DNA from: JACMQW01 sp964536965
GTDB lineage: Bacteria; Bdellovibrionota; UBA1018
NCBI GenBank assembly: GCA_964536965.1
Contig: CAZIAL010000015.1
Coordinates: 1 to 64,000 of the forward strand
Reading direction: 5' to 3'
Length of the DNA: 64,000 bases
The notes under the pieces are model-generated. The model saw only the letters and a program-made list of their open reading frames with translations, ran no database searches and was not told where the DNA came from. Every line of letters begins with the position of its first letter. The stretch's first letter is position 1. The translations under genes and the position numbers were made by a program. Positions 8,807-17,582 of this stretch are shown here, piece by piece.

Positions 8807-11557
8807 TTACTTTACGAGGAGCCCTTCGACCGCCTTCAGCGCTTCGGACAGACCTGCCGTCTTCGTTCCGCCGGCCTGGGCGAGGTCGGGTTTTCCGCCC
8901 CCCCGGCCTTCGATCATCGGCGCAATCTGCTTGAGGATGTCCGAAGCATTCCACTTCTTCTGCGCGTCCTTGCCGACGGCGACCAGGAGATTCGCTTTCT
9001 CGCCATCTTTCATCCCGAGGACCACGACACCATCCGGCGCGCGATTCTTCAGCGACTCCGCCAGATCCCGAAGCTTCTTCGCGCCCTGTGAATCGAGTTC
9101 GACCATTCCCGCGATCAGGCGGGCGCCGCCGACCGACTTCGCGTTTCCGAAAAGTTCGTCCGCTTCGCCAGCCGCCGCTTTCGCCAGGATCTGTTCGAGC
9201 TGCTTCCGAAGCGCGCGGTCGCTCTCGGCCATCCGTTCGAGCTTCGCCGGGATCTCCTCGATGGTCTGGGCCTTGATCGTTTCCTTCACCGAACCGAGCA
9301 GGTCGTTCCGGCTCCGGAGATACTGGTACGCGCCCTTCGACGTCTGGGCGATGATCCGACGCACGCCGGCGGCGATCGAGGTTTCGGAGACGATTTTAAA
9401 GAGGTGGATGTCGGAGGACTGGTCGACATGGCAGCCGCCGCAGAGCTCGGTCGAGAAGTCCCCAACCGAGACCACGCGAACCGAATCGCCGTACTTTTCG
9501 CCGAAGAACGCGATGGCGCCCGCGGCGATCGCCGCTTCCTTCGCCATGACGACTTTTTTCACGCCTTCGTTTCGCCAGATCTTTTCGTTGATCATGTCTT
9601 CGATCGTGCGGAGGTCTTCGGGCTTTAGCGCCTCGAAATGCGAAAAGTCGAGACGCAGAAGATCGGGGGTCACGATCGAACCCGCCTGCTTCACATGGGC
9701 CCCGAGATGCTTTCGAAGCGCCCAGTGCAGAAGGTGCGTCGCCGTATGGTTCCGGGTCGTGAGGAGGCGAAGTTCTTTATCCGTTTCCTGGTGGACCTTC
9801 TGTCCGACGTCGAGTTTTCCCTTGAGCAGGCGAAGATGCGCGACCGTGAGATCCGGCACGGGTTTCTGGACATCGAGCACTTCCGCCTCGAGATCGCTTC
9901 CGATCCCGATCACGCGGCCCTTGTCGCCGACCTGCCCGCCGCTCTCGGCGTAAAACGGCGTTTTCGAGAAGACGACTTCGTAAATGGTCGCATCGGCCGC
10001 GTCGGCCGTCGTCGCGAGCGCTCCGGCCGAAACCGAGTTCACGCGTTCGATCTTCTGGTCGCCCTGCCGGAGAATCGCGAGCACCTCGCCATCCGCCGAA
10101 AGCGAATCGAAACCGACGAATTCCGGGAGTTTCTTCGCGCCTTTCAGCTCGCCGGCGAGCTGGAGATAGATCGCGTCAAGGGCCTCGCCGCCGGACCCTT
10201 TCCAGCTTTTGCGGCTTTCCGCGCGCTGCTTGGCCATGGCCGTTTCAAAACCACGTTCGTCGACCGAGCCGCCTTTTTCTTCGGTCATGACCCGGGTCAG
10301 ATCGAGCGGAAATCCGTAAGTGTCGTGGAGCTTGAACGCCTCTTCGCCCGGGAACGTCCAGAGCGCGCGTACGGAATGGGCCACCGTGTGTGCGACATCC
10401 ATATTCACCGTCGTCGGGGCAACCTTCTTCACGATGTCGTTGTAATATTCGAGGCCCTTGTCGAGCGTCTTAAAGAACTGCTCCTCTTCCGCCAGAATCG
10501 CGCGCTCGATGAAAGCGCGCTGGGTCTGGAGGTTCGGATAGGCTTCCCGCATCTGGTCGATGACGAAACCGGCGGTCTTATTCATGAACGGCTTTTCGAA
10601 CCCGAGCTTCTTTCCGTGTCGGATCGCGCGCCGAAGAATCCGGCGCAGTACGTAGCCGCGGCCCTCGTTCGAAGGTAGCACCCCGTCGCTGACCAGAAAC
10701 GCGGCCGCCCGCGAGTGATCCGCGATCACGCGGAAAGACGCCGCCAGATCGTTCGACCGGACGTATTCGACGCCCGAGAGCTTCTCGGTCTCGGCGATGA
10801 TCGCGCGAAAGACGTCGGTATCGTAATTCGTATCGACTTCCTGGATGATCGCGGCGATTCGCTCGAGTCCCGCGCCCGTATCGACCGAAGGCTTCGGCAG
10901 CGGATTCAGCACACCCTTCGCGTCGCGGTCATACTGCATGAATACGAGGTTCCAGAACTCCATGAAGCGGTCTTCGTTCGCCGCCTGGGACTCCATGAAA
11001 TCGTCCTTGCCGTACTTCGGGCCGCGGTCGAAGTAGATCTCGGTGCATGGCCCGCAGGGGCCGGTGTCGCCCATCGCCCAGAAATTGTCTTTTTCGCCCA
11101 AGCGATAAATACGATTCTTCGCGACGCCTTCCTGCTGGTGCCAGATGTCGGCGGCTTCGTCGTCGGTCTCGAAAACGGTGACGTAAAGTTTGTCTTTCGG
11201 AAGCCCGAGTTCCTTCGTGATGAATTCCCACGCGAAACGGATCGCGTCCTTCTTGAAATAATCACCGAAGGAAAAATTTCCGAGCATTTCGAAGAACGTA
11301 TGGTGGCGCGCGGTGAAGCCGACGTTTTCGAGGTCGTTATGTTTGCCGCCGGCGCGCACGCATTTCTGGACGGTCGTCGCGCGCTGGTAAGGACGAACCT
11401 CCTTGGCGAGGAAGACGTCTTTAAACTGGACCATGCCCGCCGTCGTGAAGAGAAGCGTCGGGTCGTTCGACGGAACGAGGGACGAACTCTCGACGATCGT
11501 ATGTTGGTTCTTTTCGAAGTATTTCAGGAATCGTTCGCGAATTTCGGCGGTTTTCAT
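8807..11557 (-). CDS. alaS: Alanyl-tRNA synthetase
   Basis: 916 residues, close to the usual length. It charges tRNA-Ala and edits Ser/Gly mischarging. Visible parts are the class II catalytic core (SSLVPSNDPTLLFTTAGM near residue 25, GPCGPCTEIYFDRG near residue 155), the editing domain with its metal-binding HTATHLLHWAL and CGGCH motifs, and a C-Ala-like end rich in Gly (EGRGGGKPDLAQAGG). The ATG at 11557 is chosen because AGGGGG lies just upstream and the protein then begins MKTAEIRERFL as in the family; a longer frame reaches 11623. It is the first gene of a minus-strand pair with the peptide-binding lipoprotein. Confidence 0.98.
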   Translation of the reverse strand: MKTAEIRERFLKYFEKNQHTIVESSSLVPSNDPTLLFTTAGMVQFKDVFLAKEVRPYQRATTVQKCVRAGGKHNDLENVGFTARHHTFFEMLGNFSFGDYFKKDAIRFAWEFITKELGLPKDKLYVTVFETDDEAADIWHQQEGVAKNRIYRLGEKDNFWAMGDTGPCGPCTEIYFDRGPKYGKDDFMESQAANEDRFMEFWNLVFMQYDRDAKGVLNPLPKPSVDTGAGLERIAAIIQEVDTNYDTDVFRAIIAETEKLSGVEYVRSNDLAASFRVIADHSRAAAFLVSDGVLPSNEGRGYVLRRILRRAIRHGKKLGFEKPFMNKTAGFVIDQMREAYPNLQTQRAFIERAILAEEEQFFKTLDKGLEYYNDIVKKVAPTTVNMDVAHTVAHSVRALWTFPGEEAFKLHDTYGFPLDLTRVMTEEKGGSVDERGFETAMAKQRAESRKSWKGSGGEALDAIYLQLAGELKGAKKLPEFVGFDSLSADGEVLAILRQGDQKIERVNSVSAGALATTADAADATIYEVVFSKTPFYAESGGQVGDKGRVIGIGSDLEAEVLDVQKPVPDLTVAHLRLLKGKLDVGQKVHQETDKELRLLTTRNHTATHLLHWALRKHLGAHVKQAGSIVTPDLLRLDFSHFEALKPEDLRTIEDMINEKIWRNEGVKKVVMAKEAAIAAGAIAFFGEKYGDSVRVVSVGDFSTELCGGCHVDQSSDIHLFKIVSETSIAAGVRRIIAQTSKGAYQYLRSRNDLLGSVKETIKAQTIEEIPAKLERMAESDRALRKQLEQILAKAAAGEADELFGNAKSVGGARLIAGMVELDSQGAKKLRDLAESLKNRAPDGVVVLGMKDGEKANLLVAVGKDAQKKWNASDILKQIAPMIEGRGGGKPDLAQAGGTKTAGLSEALKAVEGLLVK

Positions 11558-11768
11558 GCCCCCTAGTTCTCGCATAACGACGGGGGTTGGTAAAAAGGAG
11601 TTTAGCCCCTTTCCCGCGCGCATTGCGTCGCGTTATCTCTTTGGCCAATGGCCGGGCGTCGGAAAGTTGGCGGCGAAAAGTCCGGATCGAGGAGCCCGGA
11701 GTTAAGTTCTCCCCCCGGATTCCGATGGGTAAAGAGAGACACAGTAACGCGTCTCAAGGATGGATTTT

Positions 11769-12182
11769 ATGAAGCGAAACGGATTCGCAAAACTTTGGGC
11801 AAGTCTCCTCGCCATCGCGGCGTGGACGTTCGTACCGTCGGTTCTCGCCGCGGACACGGCGATCGTCTATAGCGTGTTCAAGGGCGTGGATCTCGGCAAC
11901 CCGAACGAGATGCTCCAAAAGGATTACTTCATCAACCTCGGCACGAACCAGGGTATCCGGGTCGGGACCGTCCTCGAGGTCGCCCGCAAGGCTCCGAGTT
12001 ACGACCTTACGACGGAAAAACTCTACAAAGACCTCATCTTCCCTTTCGCCCAGGTGAAGGTCATTCACGCCGAGAAAGACGCCTCGATCGCACGGCTCGA
12101 AAAACTTTATCCCATGGATCGCACGCCAGTGCTGGTCCCTCGCTCGGTGATCGTGGGGGATCTCGTCCGCGTATCGAAATAA
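11769..12182 (+). CDS. Small exported protein, weakly FlgT-C-like
   Basis: 137 residues with a Sec signal (MKRNGFAKLWASLLAIAAWT...SVLA, cleavage before ADTAI). The ATG at 11769 sits 4 bases after AAGGATGGA, while an ATG at 11760 overlaps that ribosome site. The mature part is a compact beta domain with an NLGTNQGIRVGTVLEV stretch followed by IVGDLVRVSK, a pattern seen in small C-terminal domains of flagellar FlgT and related periplasmic proteins. The likeness is from memory and weak. It ends at a strong bidirectional terminator and stands alone. Probably periplasmic. Confidence 0.7.
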   Translation: MKRNGFAKLWASLLAIAAWTFVPSVLAADTAIVYSVFKGVDLGNPNEMLQKDYFINLGTNQGIRVGTVLEVARKAPSYDLTTEKLYKDLIFPFAQVKVIHAEKDASIARLEKLYPMDRTPVLVPRSVIVGDLVRVSK

Positions 12183-12210
12183 TTCCGGCTCGCTCATGGC
12201 CGGTCGTTAA

Positions 12211-12246
12211 AAAAAGGCCGGCGGGAGCGATCCCGCCGGCCTTTTT
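12211..12246. terminator. Bidirectional intrinsic terminator
   Basis: A perfect GGCCGGCGGG/CCCGCCGGCC stem (12216-12241) is flanked by A7 on the left and T5 on the right. It lies between the convergent exported-protein gene (stop 12182) and ssb (stop 12269), so it can serve both. Confidence 0.92.
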
Positions 12247-12268
12247 CCTTTCGGATCGCCGAAGTCGC

Positions 12269-12673
12269 TTAAGCGACCGTCGCTTCACGGGTCTCCTCGC
12301 CGGCCGTGCGGCCGCCCCCGAGGAAACTCACCGTTTCGGCGACGACTTCGAACGACATCTTCTCGCTGCCGTCCTTCGCCTCGTATTTCCGACTGAGCAC
12401 CGATCCTTCGACATAGACCTTCTGGCCTTTCTTCAGATACTGCGCGCAGACTTCCCCTTGCCGACCCCACGCGACGATTCGATGCCACTGCGTCTCTTCG
12501 AGTCGGGTCTCCTCCTTCTTCGTCTCCGTTTCGTCCGACACCGGTTCCGTCGGCTTAATCCGGCGCGCGGTCGCGACCGGAAAATGAACGACGACCGCGC
12601 CCGTTTTGGTTTCCCGAAGAATGGGATCCGCGCCGAGCCGGCCGATGAGGATGATCTTGTTGACGTCTTTCAT
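12269..12673 (-). CDS. ssb: Single-stranded DNA-binding protein, short form without acidic tip
   Basis: 134 residues of the SSB OB-fold family: MKDVNKIILIGRLGADPILR at the N-terminus, WHRIVAWGRQGEVCAQYLKKG in the core and VYVEGSVLSRKYEAKDG towards the end. AGGAG lies 7 bases before the ATG. The protein stops soon after the OB fold with TREATVA. The glycine-rich linker and the acidic DDDIPF-type tip through which most SSBs recruit partners are missing, so this may be a secondary SSB or one with different partner binding. An insertion rich in Glu/Thr (TEPVSDETETKKEETRLEE) lies in an OB loop. Confidence 0.9.
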   Translation of the reverse strand: MKDVNKIILIGRLGADPILRETKTGAVVVHFPVATARRIKPTEPVSDETETKKEETRLEETQWHRIVAWGRQGEVCAQYLKKGQKVYVEGSVLSRKYEAKDGSEKMSFEVVAETVSFLGGGRTAGEETREATVA

Positions 12674-12747
12674 GCTTTACTCCTGAGTAAGGGTTACGAA
12701 ACCACCGTTGGTTTCGCGGCGCCTAGGAGCAAGGTCCGTACGAGGGA

Positions 12748-15675
12748 CTAGGGCCGGGCCAGCGTCGAGAAAAGACCCAGTACGAATCGAGTCTCGCCGC
12801 CGTACTGCTTCGAAAGCCCGTGATCGACGCCGACCCCGATCGTGACGGGAACCCGATAAAGGAGATTTAAATCGGTCAGGACGTGCATACCTACCCCGAC
12901 GGGCCAGTGGTTGAGCTCGTCTTTTTCGTCCGCGAGATATTCCGCCGAACCCGTGTCCACGAAAAGTTTCACCCGGGTCGTTTGCCAGAAGAGGGGAAAA
13001 GTTCCGTGGCCGCGAAAGACTTCCGCGACCGGAAACACATACTCCAGGTTCGAAGTCAGGATCTCTCGGCCAAAGATGGACCCCGGAATATAGCCGCGCA
13101 AGAGGTACCGTCGATCCGAAGCGATCGTCTCCTCTCCGCCCCCGAGCTCGTAATGGGCGGTCAGCCGATCGTTGTTGGCCGTCGCATGGTGAACCGCGAG
13201 GCGAAAGAAATGCCGAGGAAAGAACGCCGGCACCCTAGCCTCGACATAACTCGCGAGCGCGCTGAAACGTTCGGCGCCACCGAAGTATCCTGTCAGCTCC
13301 GTCCCTCCTCGAACCCCGCTTTCTCCCCGGCGATCGATCGAGTCGTCGAAGACGCGCGTTCGATCGAAAATCCAGCCAAGCTGAAAACCGCCGGTCGATT
13401 CCTTTTCCCCGAAGAAGCGCGACGTCTGTCCGGTCGCTCCGAGCAAAAGGTAAGAATCCCAACCGGCCGGAGTGTACACCCGGCCTTCCGTCGTCTGGAT
13501 CCGGTTGCTCTCCAGGTAGTTCGCGAAATATCGATTTTCCTGGCGCATCGAGAATTCGAACGTCGGGAAAAAACCGTCGAACTGATAGTTCACGTCCCAG
13601 ATGGGAAAGCTCGCGCGCGTGTCCGCTCCGGCGAAAAGGCGGTAGCGATGGGATTCCCAGGCGTCGAAGCTTGAGGTGAGGGCTCCCAGGGTCCAACCGT
13701 CGGGGACTCTGCGAACATCCGGAGCCCAGTAGTGCGGAAGCAGCGCCGGAAGTACGGAGTATCGACTCGGTTCGATCGCAGTCGCGGTGCCTGCGGCCGC
13801 CTGCGCGACGGGGCGCGAACGAGTCGACCCCGTCCCGGAAAGTTTTTCATACAGCGTGGGAAGACCGGGTCCCGCCGAAGAATAGACTCTCGAACCGGCC
13901 GCTCCGGAGAATTTCGCAAGATCCCACCCGCCGGGACCATAGACGAGTCCGTACAGATCCTCCGATCCTCTCATCCGACGCGGCTGAAGAATTCCCGTCG
14001 TGAGGTGGGTCACTCTTTCCGCGGAAGCGGGAGCGAAGGACGAAAGCGAACTCCGCACCCGCGCGGCGGGAATACGAAATGCATTCATCACTCCCCCACG
14101 GCCGGAAACGAAGTAGATTTCTCCGCTCGCGTCCCAGTCGGGCGTCGTCGCCATCTCGTTCTCGGCGCTCGCGGTGGTGAGCGCGAAAGATCTTCGATCG
14201 ACGAGATTCAGCGCCATGAGCCGTTCTCCTCCGCTCCGCGGTTTTTCCGCGAAGACGACCCAATTCCGAAACTCCCCGCGGCCCGCCGTCGGGGCTCCGA
14301 TTCGGGAGAAGTTCTCGCCGCGATAGACCACCGTCTCCTTCGATCCGTCCCAGCGCGCGATGCCCGCGCTGCCGTCCCCGAGATTCTTCACATAGGTGAC
14401 CGCGCCCGACGAAATTTTACCCGCGCGCGGATCCCACGCGAAATCTTCGCTGAGAACCGGATCCGATCCACGCTTCCCGGTCGTCAGGCGGATTTCGCGG
14501 TCCCCCGCGAGATCGTAGAGATAGAGATCCGAGTAGAGCGAGTGCTCCAGGTACGGCGCGATTCGAGAGTACGCCAGGAAGTTTCCGTCCGGCGAAAGTT
14601 CGATCCGCGTCCCGCCGTCCCATCTCCAGAAGGTGACGTCACGCGCGCGACCGTCGGAGCCGACCCATGAGAGGCCTGGACCCGAGCGGGCCGAATCACG
14701 GATGAAGTAGAAACGCGCGCGGCCCGGTTCCCGCGATACGGGCACCCAGCCCCGAGTTTTCCTCCCGACCCGAGTGATCGGTGCGGACTCGGTGAGCGGT
14801 TCACGCGAGATCAGCGTCAGGTCTTGAGCATGCTTTTCTCGCAGCTTCGCGCCCACTTCCTTCCAGAGTTCCGCGTAATCCGTCCCGAGAGTCGATCGCG
14901 CCACGCGGTCGATCACGAAGGGCAGGTGCGCGCTATTCGCTCCCGAAATGGCCGCCGGAGCGTCCGCACCGCCGCGGGTCGCGATCGCCTCGTTCAGCAC
15001 ATACCCGAAAAGATAAGGCGTGTGACCCGCGGGCCATCCGGGAACACCGTCGTTCAGTCGATCCAAGGTAATTTCGGAATCGAAGCGATTCGTTTCAATC
15101 GCCGTCCGCACCACCATCCCGTTCCAGGTGGATCGCCCCCGACCGCCGGCCGTATAGCGGGTTTCCGCGTAGACGGCCAGGCCCTCCACGAGCCAGGCGG
15201 GCTGGTAAGGATTAATCTTCGCGGCCGTACCGATTCCCTTCCGAAGGAGAGCGAAGAAACCGCTGGTCTGGTCATTGGCGATCACATGGGTCAGTTCATG
15301 GATCGCGAGCGTCCGAATCCAGTCATCGGATTCGGAGAAAAACCCCCAGGGCTCCGGCGGTACCGCGTGGATCACGAGCCGGTTGTAGGGGAAAACCTCC
15401 GCCGTTCCGTTCGGATGGTCGGTATCGCCCCGAACGACGACCTCCGTTCGCGAATTCGGAGTCCATCGCAAGTCGTTCGCGAGCACCGAAAACGCTTCCT
15501 CGAGATGAGCGGCAAGCGTGCGCGAGAACTCCTGGTAATGCGGTGGGTAGTGAATTCGGAAATGCGGAGTTTGGAGAGAGTCGCGACCCAGTTCGGGCGC
15601 GATCTTCGCCCATCCGTCCGAAACGATGAGCCCGAAAATGAGCGCGAGAAAGAGTCGGGCTTTCAGGGTTTCCAT
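12748..15675 (-). CDS. Outer-membrane metallopeptidase / beta-propeller / beta-barrel fusion
   Basis: 975 residues. The signal peptide ends at GWA (residue 23). Residues 25-200 form a gluzincin-like peptidase with an HELTH zinc site at 126-130 and the third ligand in WLVEGLAVYAETRY (Glu164). Residues of roughly 290-620 carry TolB-like propeller repeats (for example LSPDGNFLAYSRI, TPDWDASGEIYFVSGRGG). Residues of roughly 690-975 look like an outer-membrane barrel of the BamA/surface-antigen type, rich in alternating aromatic strands. AGGAAG precedes the ATG. The gene lies divergent from pal, 43 bases away, near where tolB stands in a tol-pal locus. Domain order is seen; a role in envelope proteolysis or as a TolB stand-in is inference. 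Confidence 0.82.
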   Translation of the reverse strand: METLKARLFLALIFGLIVSDGWAKIAPELGRDSLQTPHFRIHYPPHYQEFSRTLAAHLEEAFSVLANDLRWTPNSRTEVVVRGDTDHPNGTAEVFPYNRLVIHAVPPEPWGFFSESDDWIRTLAIHELTHVIANDQTSGFFALLRKGIGTAAKINPYQPAWLVEGLAVYAETRYTAGGRGRSTWNGMVVRTAIETNRFDSEITLDRLNDGVPGWPAGHTPYLFGYVLNEAIATRGGADAPAAISGANSAHLPFVIDRVARSTLGTDYAELWKEVGAKLREKHAQDLTLISREPLTESAPITRVGRKTRGWVPVSREPGRARFYFIRDSARSGPGLSWVGSDGRARDVTFWRWDGGTRIELSPDGNFLAYSRIAPYLEHSLYSDLYLYDLAGDREIRLTTGKRGSDPVLSEDFAWDPRAGKISSGAVTYVKNLGDGSAGIARWDGSKETVVYRGENFSRIGAPTAGRGEFRNWVVFAEKPRSGGERLMALNLVDRRSFALTTASAENEMATTPDWDASGEIYFVSGRGGVMNAFRIPAARVRSSLSSFAPASAERVTHLTTGILQPRRMRGSEDLYGLVYGPGGWDLAKFSGAAGSRVYSSAGPGLPTLYEKLSGTGSTRSRPVAQAAAGTATAIEPSRYSVLPALLPHYWAPDVRRVPDGWTLGALTSSFDAWESHRYRLFAGADTRASFPIWDVNYQFDGFFPTFEFSMRQENRYFANYLESNRIQTTEGRVYTPAGWDSYLLLGATGQTSRFFGEKESTGGFQLGWIFDRTRVFDDSIDRRGESGVRGGTELTGYFGGAERFSALASYVEARVPAFFPRHFFRLAVHHATANNDRLTAHYELGGGEETIASDRRYLLRGYIPGSIFGREILTSNLEYVFPVAEVFRGHGTFPLFWQTTRVKLFVDTGSAEYLADEKDELNHWPVGVGMHVLTDLNLLYRVPVTIGVGVDHGLSKQYGGETRFVLGLFSTLARP

Positions 15676-15697
15676 TTTAGACTTCCTGATCTATTCT
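15669..15697 (+). promoter_or_regulatory. Candidate pal promoter overlapping the divergent gene's start
   Basis: TTTCCA (15669-15674), a 17-base spacer and TATTCT (15692-15697). The putative start near 15704 would leave a leader of about 15 bases carrying AGGAGGA ahead of pal. The -35 box overlaps the start codon of the divergent peptidase gene. Confidence 0.4.
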
Positions 15698-15718
15698 CCA
15701 ATCCTATCAGGAGGATTT

Positions 15719-16213
15719 ATGTCGCGTAAACTATCGTTAATCTTGGTCTCGTTTTCACTCGTGGTGGGTCTCGCTGGCTGTAAGTCGGCCAGTAAAGTTG
15801 ATGAAACGGGCTCGGATGCCGGCTCGATGACCGAAGGTGACGCGAACGTCATGGGCGATTCCGACTCTGGCAAAGCCATGGGTCTGCAGACCGTCTATTT
15901 CAAATATGACTCTTTCGATATTTCCGGCGAGGGCCGAGCGGCCCTCGAAAATAACGTCGGAATCATGAAGGCGAATCCTAGCCTGAAAGTTCAAGTCGAA
16001 GGCCACTGCGATGCTCGCGGCGGAATTCAGTACAACATCGCGCTGGGCGAAAAGCGCGCGAACGCCGTTCGCGATGCGATGAAAAAAGCCGGCGTCGCCG
16101 CGGATCGCGTGACGACGATCAGCTACGGTAAAGAGCGCTTGCTCGACACCGCGATGAGCGAAGACGCCCATGCGAAGAACCGCCGCGGAAACTTTGTCAT
16201 CACGTCGAAGTAA
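15719..16213 (+). CDS. pal: Peptidoglycan-associated lipoprotein (OmpA-family)
   Basis: 164 residues. The lipoprotein signal ends in LAGC, and a polar linker of about 40 residues (SDAGSMTEGDANVM...) leads to an OmpA-like peptidoglycan-binding domain (VYFKYDSFDISGEGRAAL, VEGHCDARGGIQYNIALGEK, RANAVRDAM, RRGNFVITS). The conserved Asp and Arg residues that hold diaminopimelate lie in the second and third of these segments. It tethers the outer membrane to the wall and works with Tol proteins in division. AGGAGGA lies 3 bases before the ATG at 15719; a longer frame back to 15626 has no signal. It heads a plus-strand run with a DUF4398 lipoprotein and cpoB. Confidence 0.95.
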   Translation: MSRKLSLILVSFSLVVGLAGCKSASKVDETGSDAGSMTEGDANVMGDSDSGKAMGLQTVYFKYDSFDISGEGRAALENNVGIMKANPSLKVQVEGHCDARGGIQYNIALGEKRANAVRDAMKKAGVAADRVTTISYGKERLLDTAMSEDAHAKNRRGNFVITSK

Positions 16214-16220
16214 ATCACGA

Positions 16221-16721
16221 ATGACGCTGACTCGTATTGCGAAAAAGAGAGCAGAACCTCGCGGTTCCGCTCTCTTTTCGTTTTCTCTCTCTGCCGTCAT
16301 CGCGATTTCCGTCACGGGCTGTTCGATCTTCCACGAGCGGCCCATCCAGCTGATGTCCGATACGGCGGCCGCGCTGAAAGCCGCGAAAGAAGTCAGCGCC
16401 GATACCCTTGCGGCGGAAAAGTACCGCCGCGCCACCGAGGCCTATTTCAAGGCCCAGAACGAATATCGGCTGAAGAACTTCGCCATTGCCGAAGACCATG
16501 CGAAACGCGCAAAACGCCTGGCCGAAGAATCCGAATTCGAGGCCCTTCGCGGCGGATCGAATCGCACGAGTCTGCTTCCGCCGGAAATTCCCCCCGGTCC
16601 GCCACCTCCATCGACCTATGAACCGCCGAGGGGCGAACTCGCCACCGAAGTGATGAAGCGTGGAACGACTGGCGCTCCCCAGAACGGCAATGGGAGCGGA
16701 GCATCATCTCCCCCTCCGTAG
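16221..16721 (+). CDS. DUF4398-type lipoprotein
   Basis: 166 residues starting 7 bases after pal. The leader is unusual: a basic N-region of about 18 residues precedes the hydrophobic part, which ends in a VTGC lipobox. The mature part has the helical DUF4398 pattern (ALKAAKEVSADTLAAEKYRR, AYFKAQNEYRLKNFAIAEDH) and then a Pro/Gly-rich disordered tail. The family is known as small envelope lipoproteins of unknown role. Its place between pal and a CpoB-like gene suggests a part in outer-membrane/peptidoglycan linkage. The gap 16722-16817 holds a short imperfect hairpin and no T-run. Confidence 0.83.
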   Translation: MTLTRIAKKRAEPRGSALFSFSLSAVIAISVTGCSIFHERPIQLMSDTAAALKAAKEVSADTLAAEKYRRATEAYFKAQNEYRLKNFAIAEDHAKRAKRLAEESEFEALRGGSNRTSLLPPEIPPGPPPPSTYEPPRGELATEVMKRGTTGAPQNGNGSGASSPPP

Positions 16722-16817
16722 GCCTTTTGCGGGGGGTTCGATTCGAACGCCAAAGGCCGCCCCGTCTCCGGTCACTGGACGATTGCACTCGCTACACCGC
16801 AGTGCGATGATCTTCCT

Positions 16818-17564
16818 ATGATTTCCACCCGAATCTCGTTGGCACTCGTGGCGCTCTCCCTCTTGGGATCGGCCTGCATCAAGACCCGTTCGCAGCTGAA
16901 AAAAGAGACAGAGAATCCCGATAGCGGCTATCCGACCCAGGTGACCGAGGTCCAGCCGTCGGAATCCCAGCGGGTCAGCGACGAGCTCCGCGGAGAAATC
17001 AACCGACTGAATGGTCGCATCGACGAACTCCAGCAGAAGAATGAGGCTCTATCCCAGGACGCCGTGAAACGATCCGAGCGCGAGGCCCAGCTTCGTGAAA
17101 TGGAAATGAAGATCCAGGAACTCCAGGCCTCCCAAGCCGCGCTGATCGACGCTCTCCAGAAGAAAGAGCAAGAACGCCAGAAGGCGCGCGAAGTTCCGAA
17201 GTCCGAACCGAAGAACGAATTCGAACAGGGCAGGTCCGCCTTCAAGGAAAAAAACTACGACTCCGCGATCGAATCGCTGACCCAGTACCTTAAATTCCCG
17301 AAAGGGAAGCACGTCGAGGAGGCGATGTTCCTGCGCGGCGAATCCTATTTCGCGAAGAACCAGCACGAGAAGGCGATCATCGACTACTCCAACCTCCAAA
17401 AGAAATTCCCGAAATCGAAGAGCCTCCCGAAGGCCCTCTATAAAATCGGATTGTCGTTCGAGGAGATGGGGCTCAAGGCCGACGCGAAAGGCTTTTACCA
17501 GGAGCTCCTCGATAAATATCCAAAATCCGCGGAAGCGAAGACCGCTAAGGCGAAACTGAAGTAA
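16818..17564 (+). CDS. cpoB: CpoB/YbgF-like coiled-coil and TPR lipoprotein
   Basis: 248 residues. The signal peptide ends in LLGSAC, so unlike enterobacterial CpoB this one appears lipidated at Cys20. Residues 50-125 form a coiled coil (INRLNGRIDELQQKNEALSQ onward) that in the family gives trimers. The C-terminal 120 residues are TPR units beginning EFEQGRSAFKEKNYDSAIES and ending AKTAKAKLK. CpoB coordinates outer-membrane constriction with wall synthesis through Tol-Pal and PBP1B. The order pal, DUF4398, cpoB supports this role here. Confidence 0.88.
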   Translation: MISTRISLALVALSLLGSACIKTRSQLKKETENPDSGYPTQVTEVQPSESQRVSDELRGEINRLNGRIDELQQKNEALSQDAVKRSEREAQLREMEMKIQELQASQAALIDALQKKEQERQKAREVPKSEPKNEFEQGRSAFKEKNYDSAIESLTQYLKFPKGKHVEEAMFLRGESYFAKNQHEKAIIDYSNLQKKFPKSKSLPKALYKIGLSFEEMGLKADAKGFYQELLDKYPKSAEAKTAKAKLK

Positions 17565-17582
17565 GGCAAGGTAAAGACTGAG

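Noticed and set aside
16728..16810. tRNA-like sequence on the minus strand (D-arm- and T-loop-like segments) between the DUF4398 gene and cpoB
   Set aside because: The T stem pairs only two of five bases, the anticodon stem has a mismatch with a nine-base loop, and the acceptor has two mismatches. The TTCGA palindrome explains the likeness.
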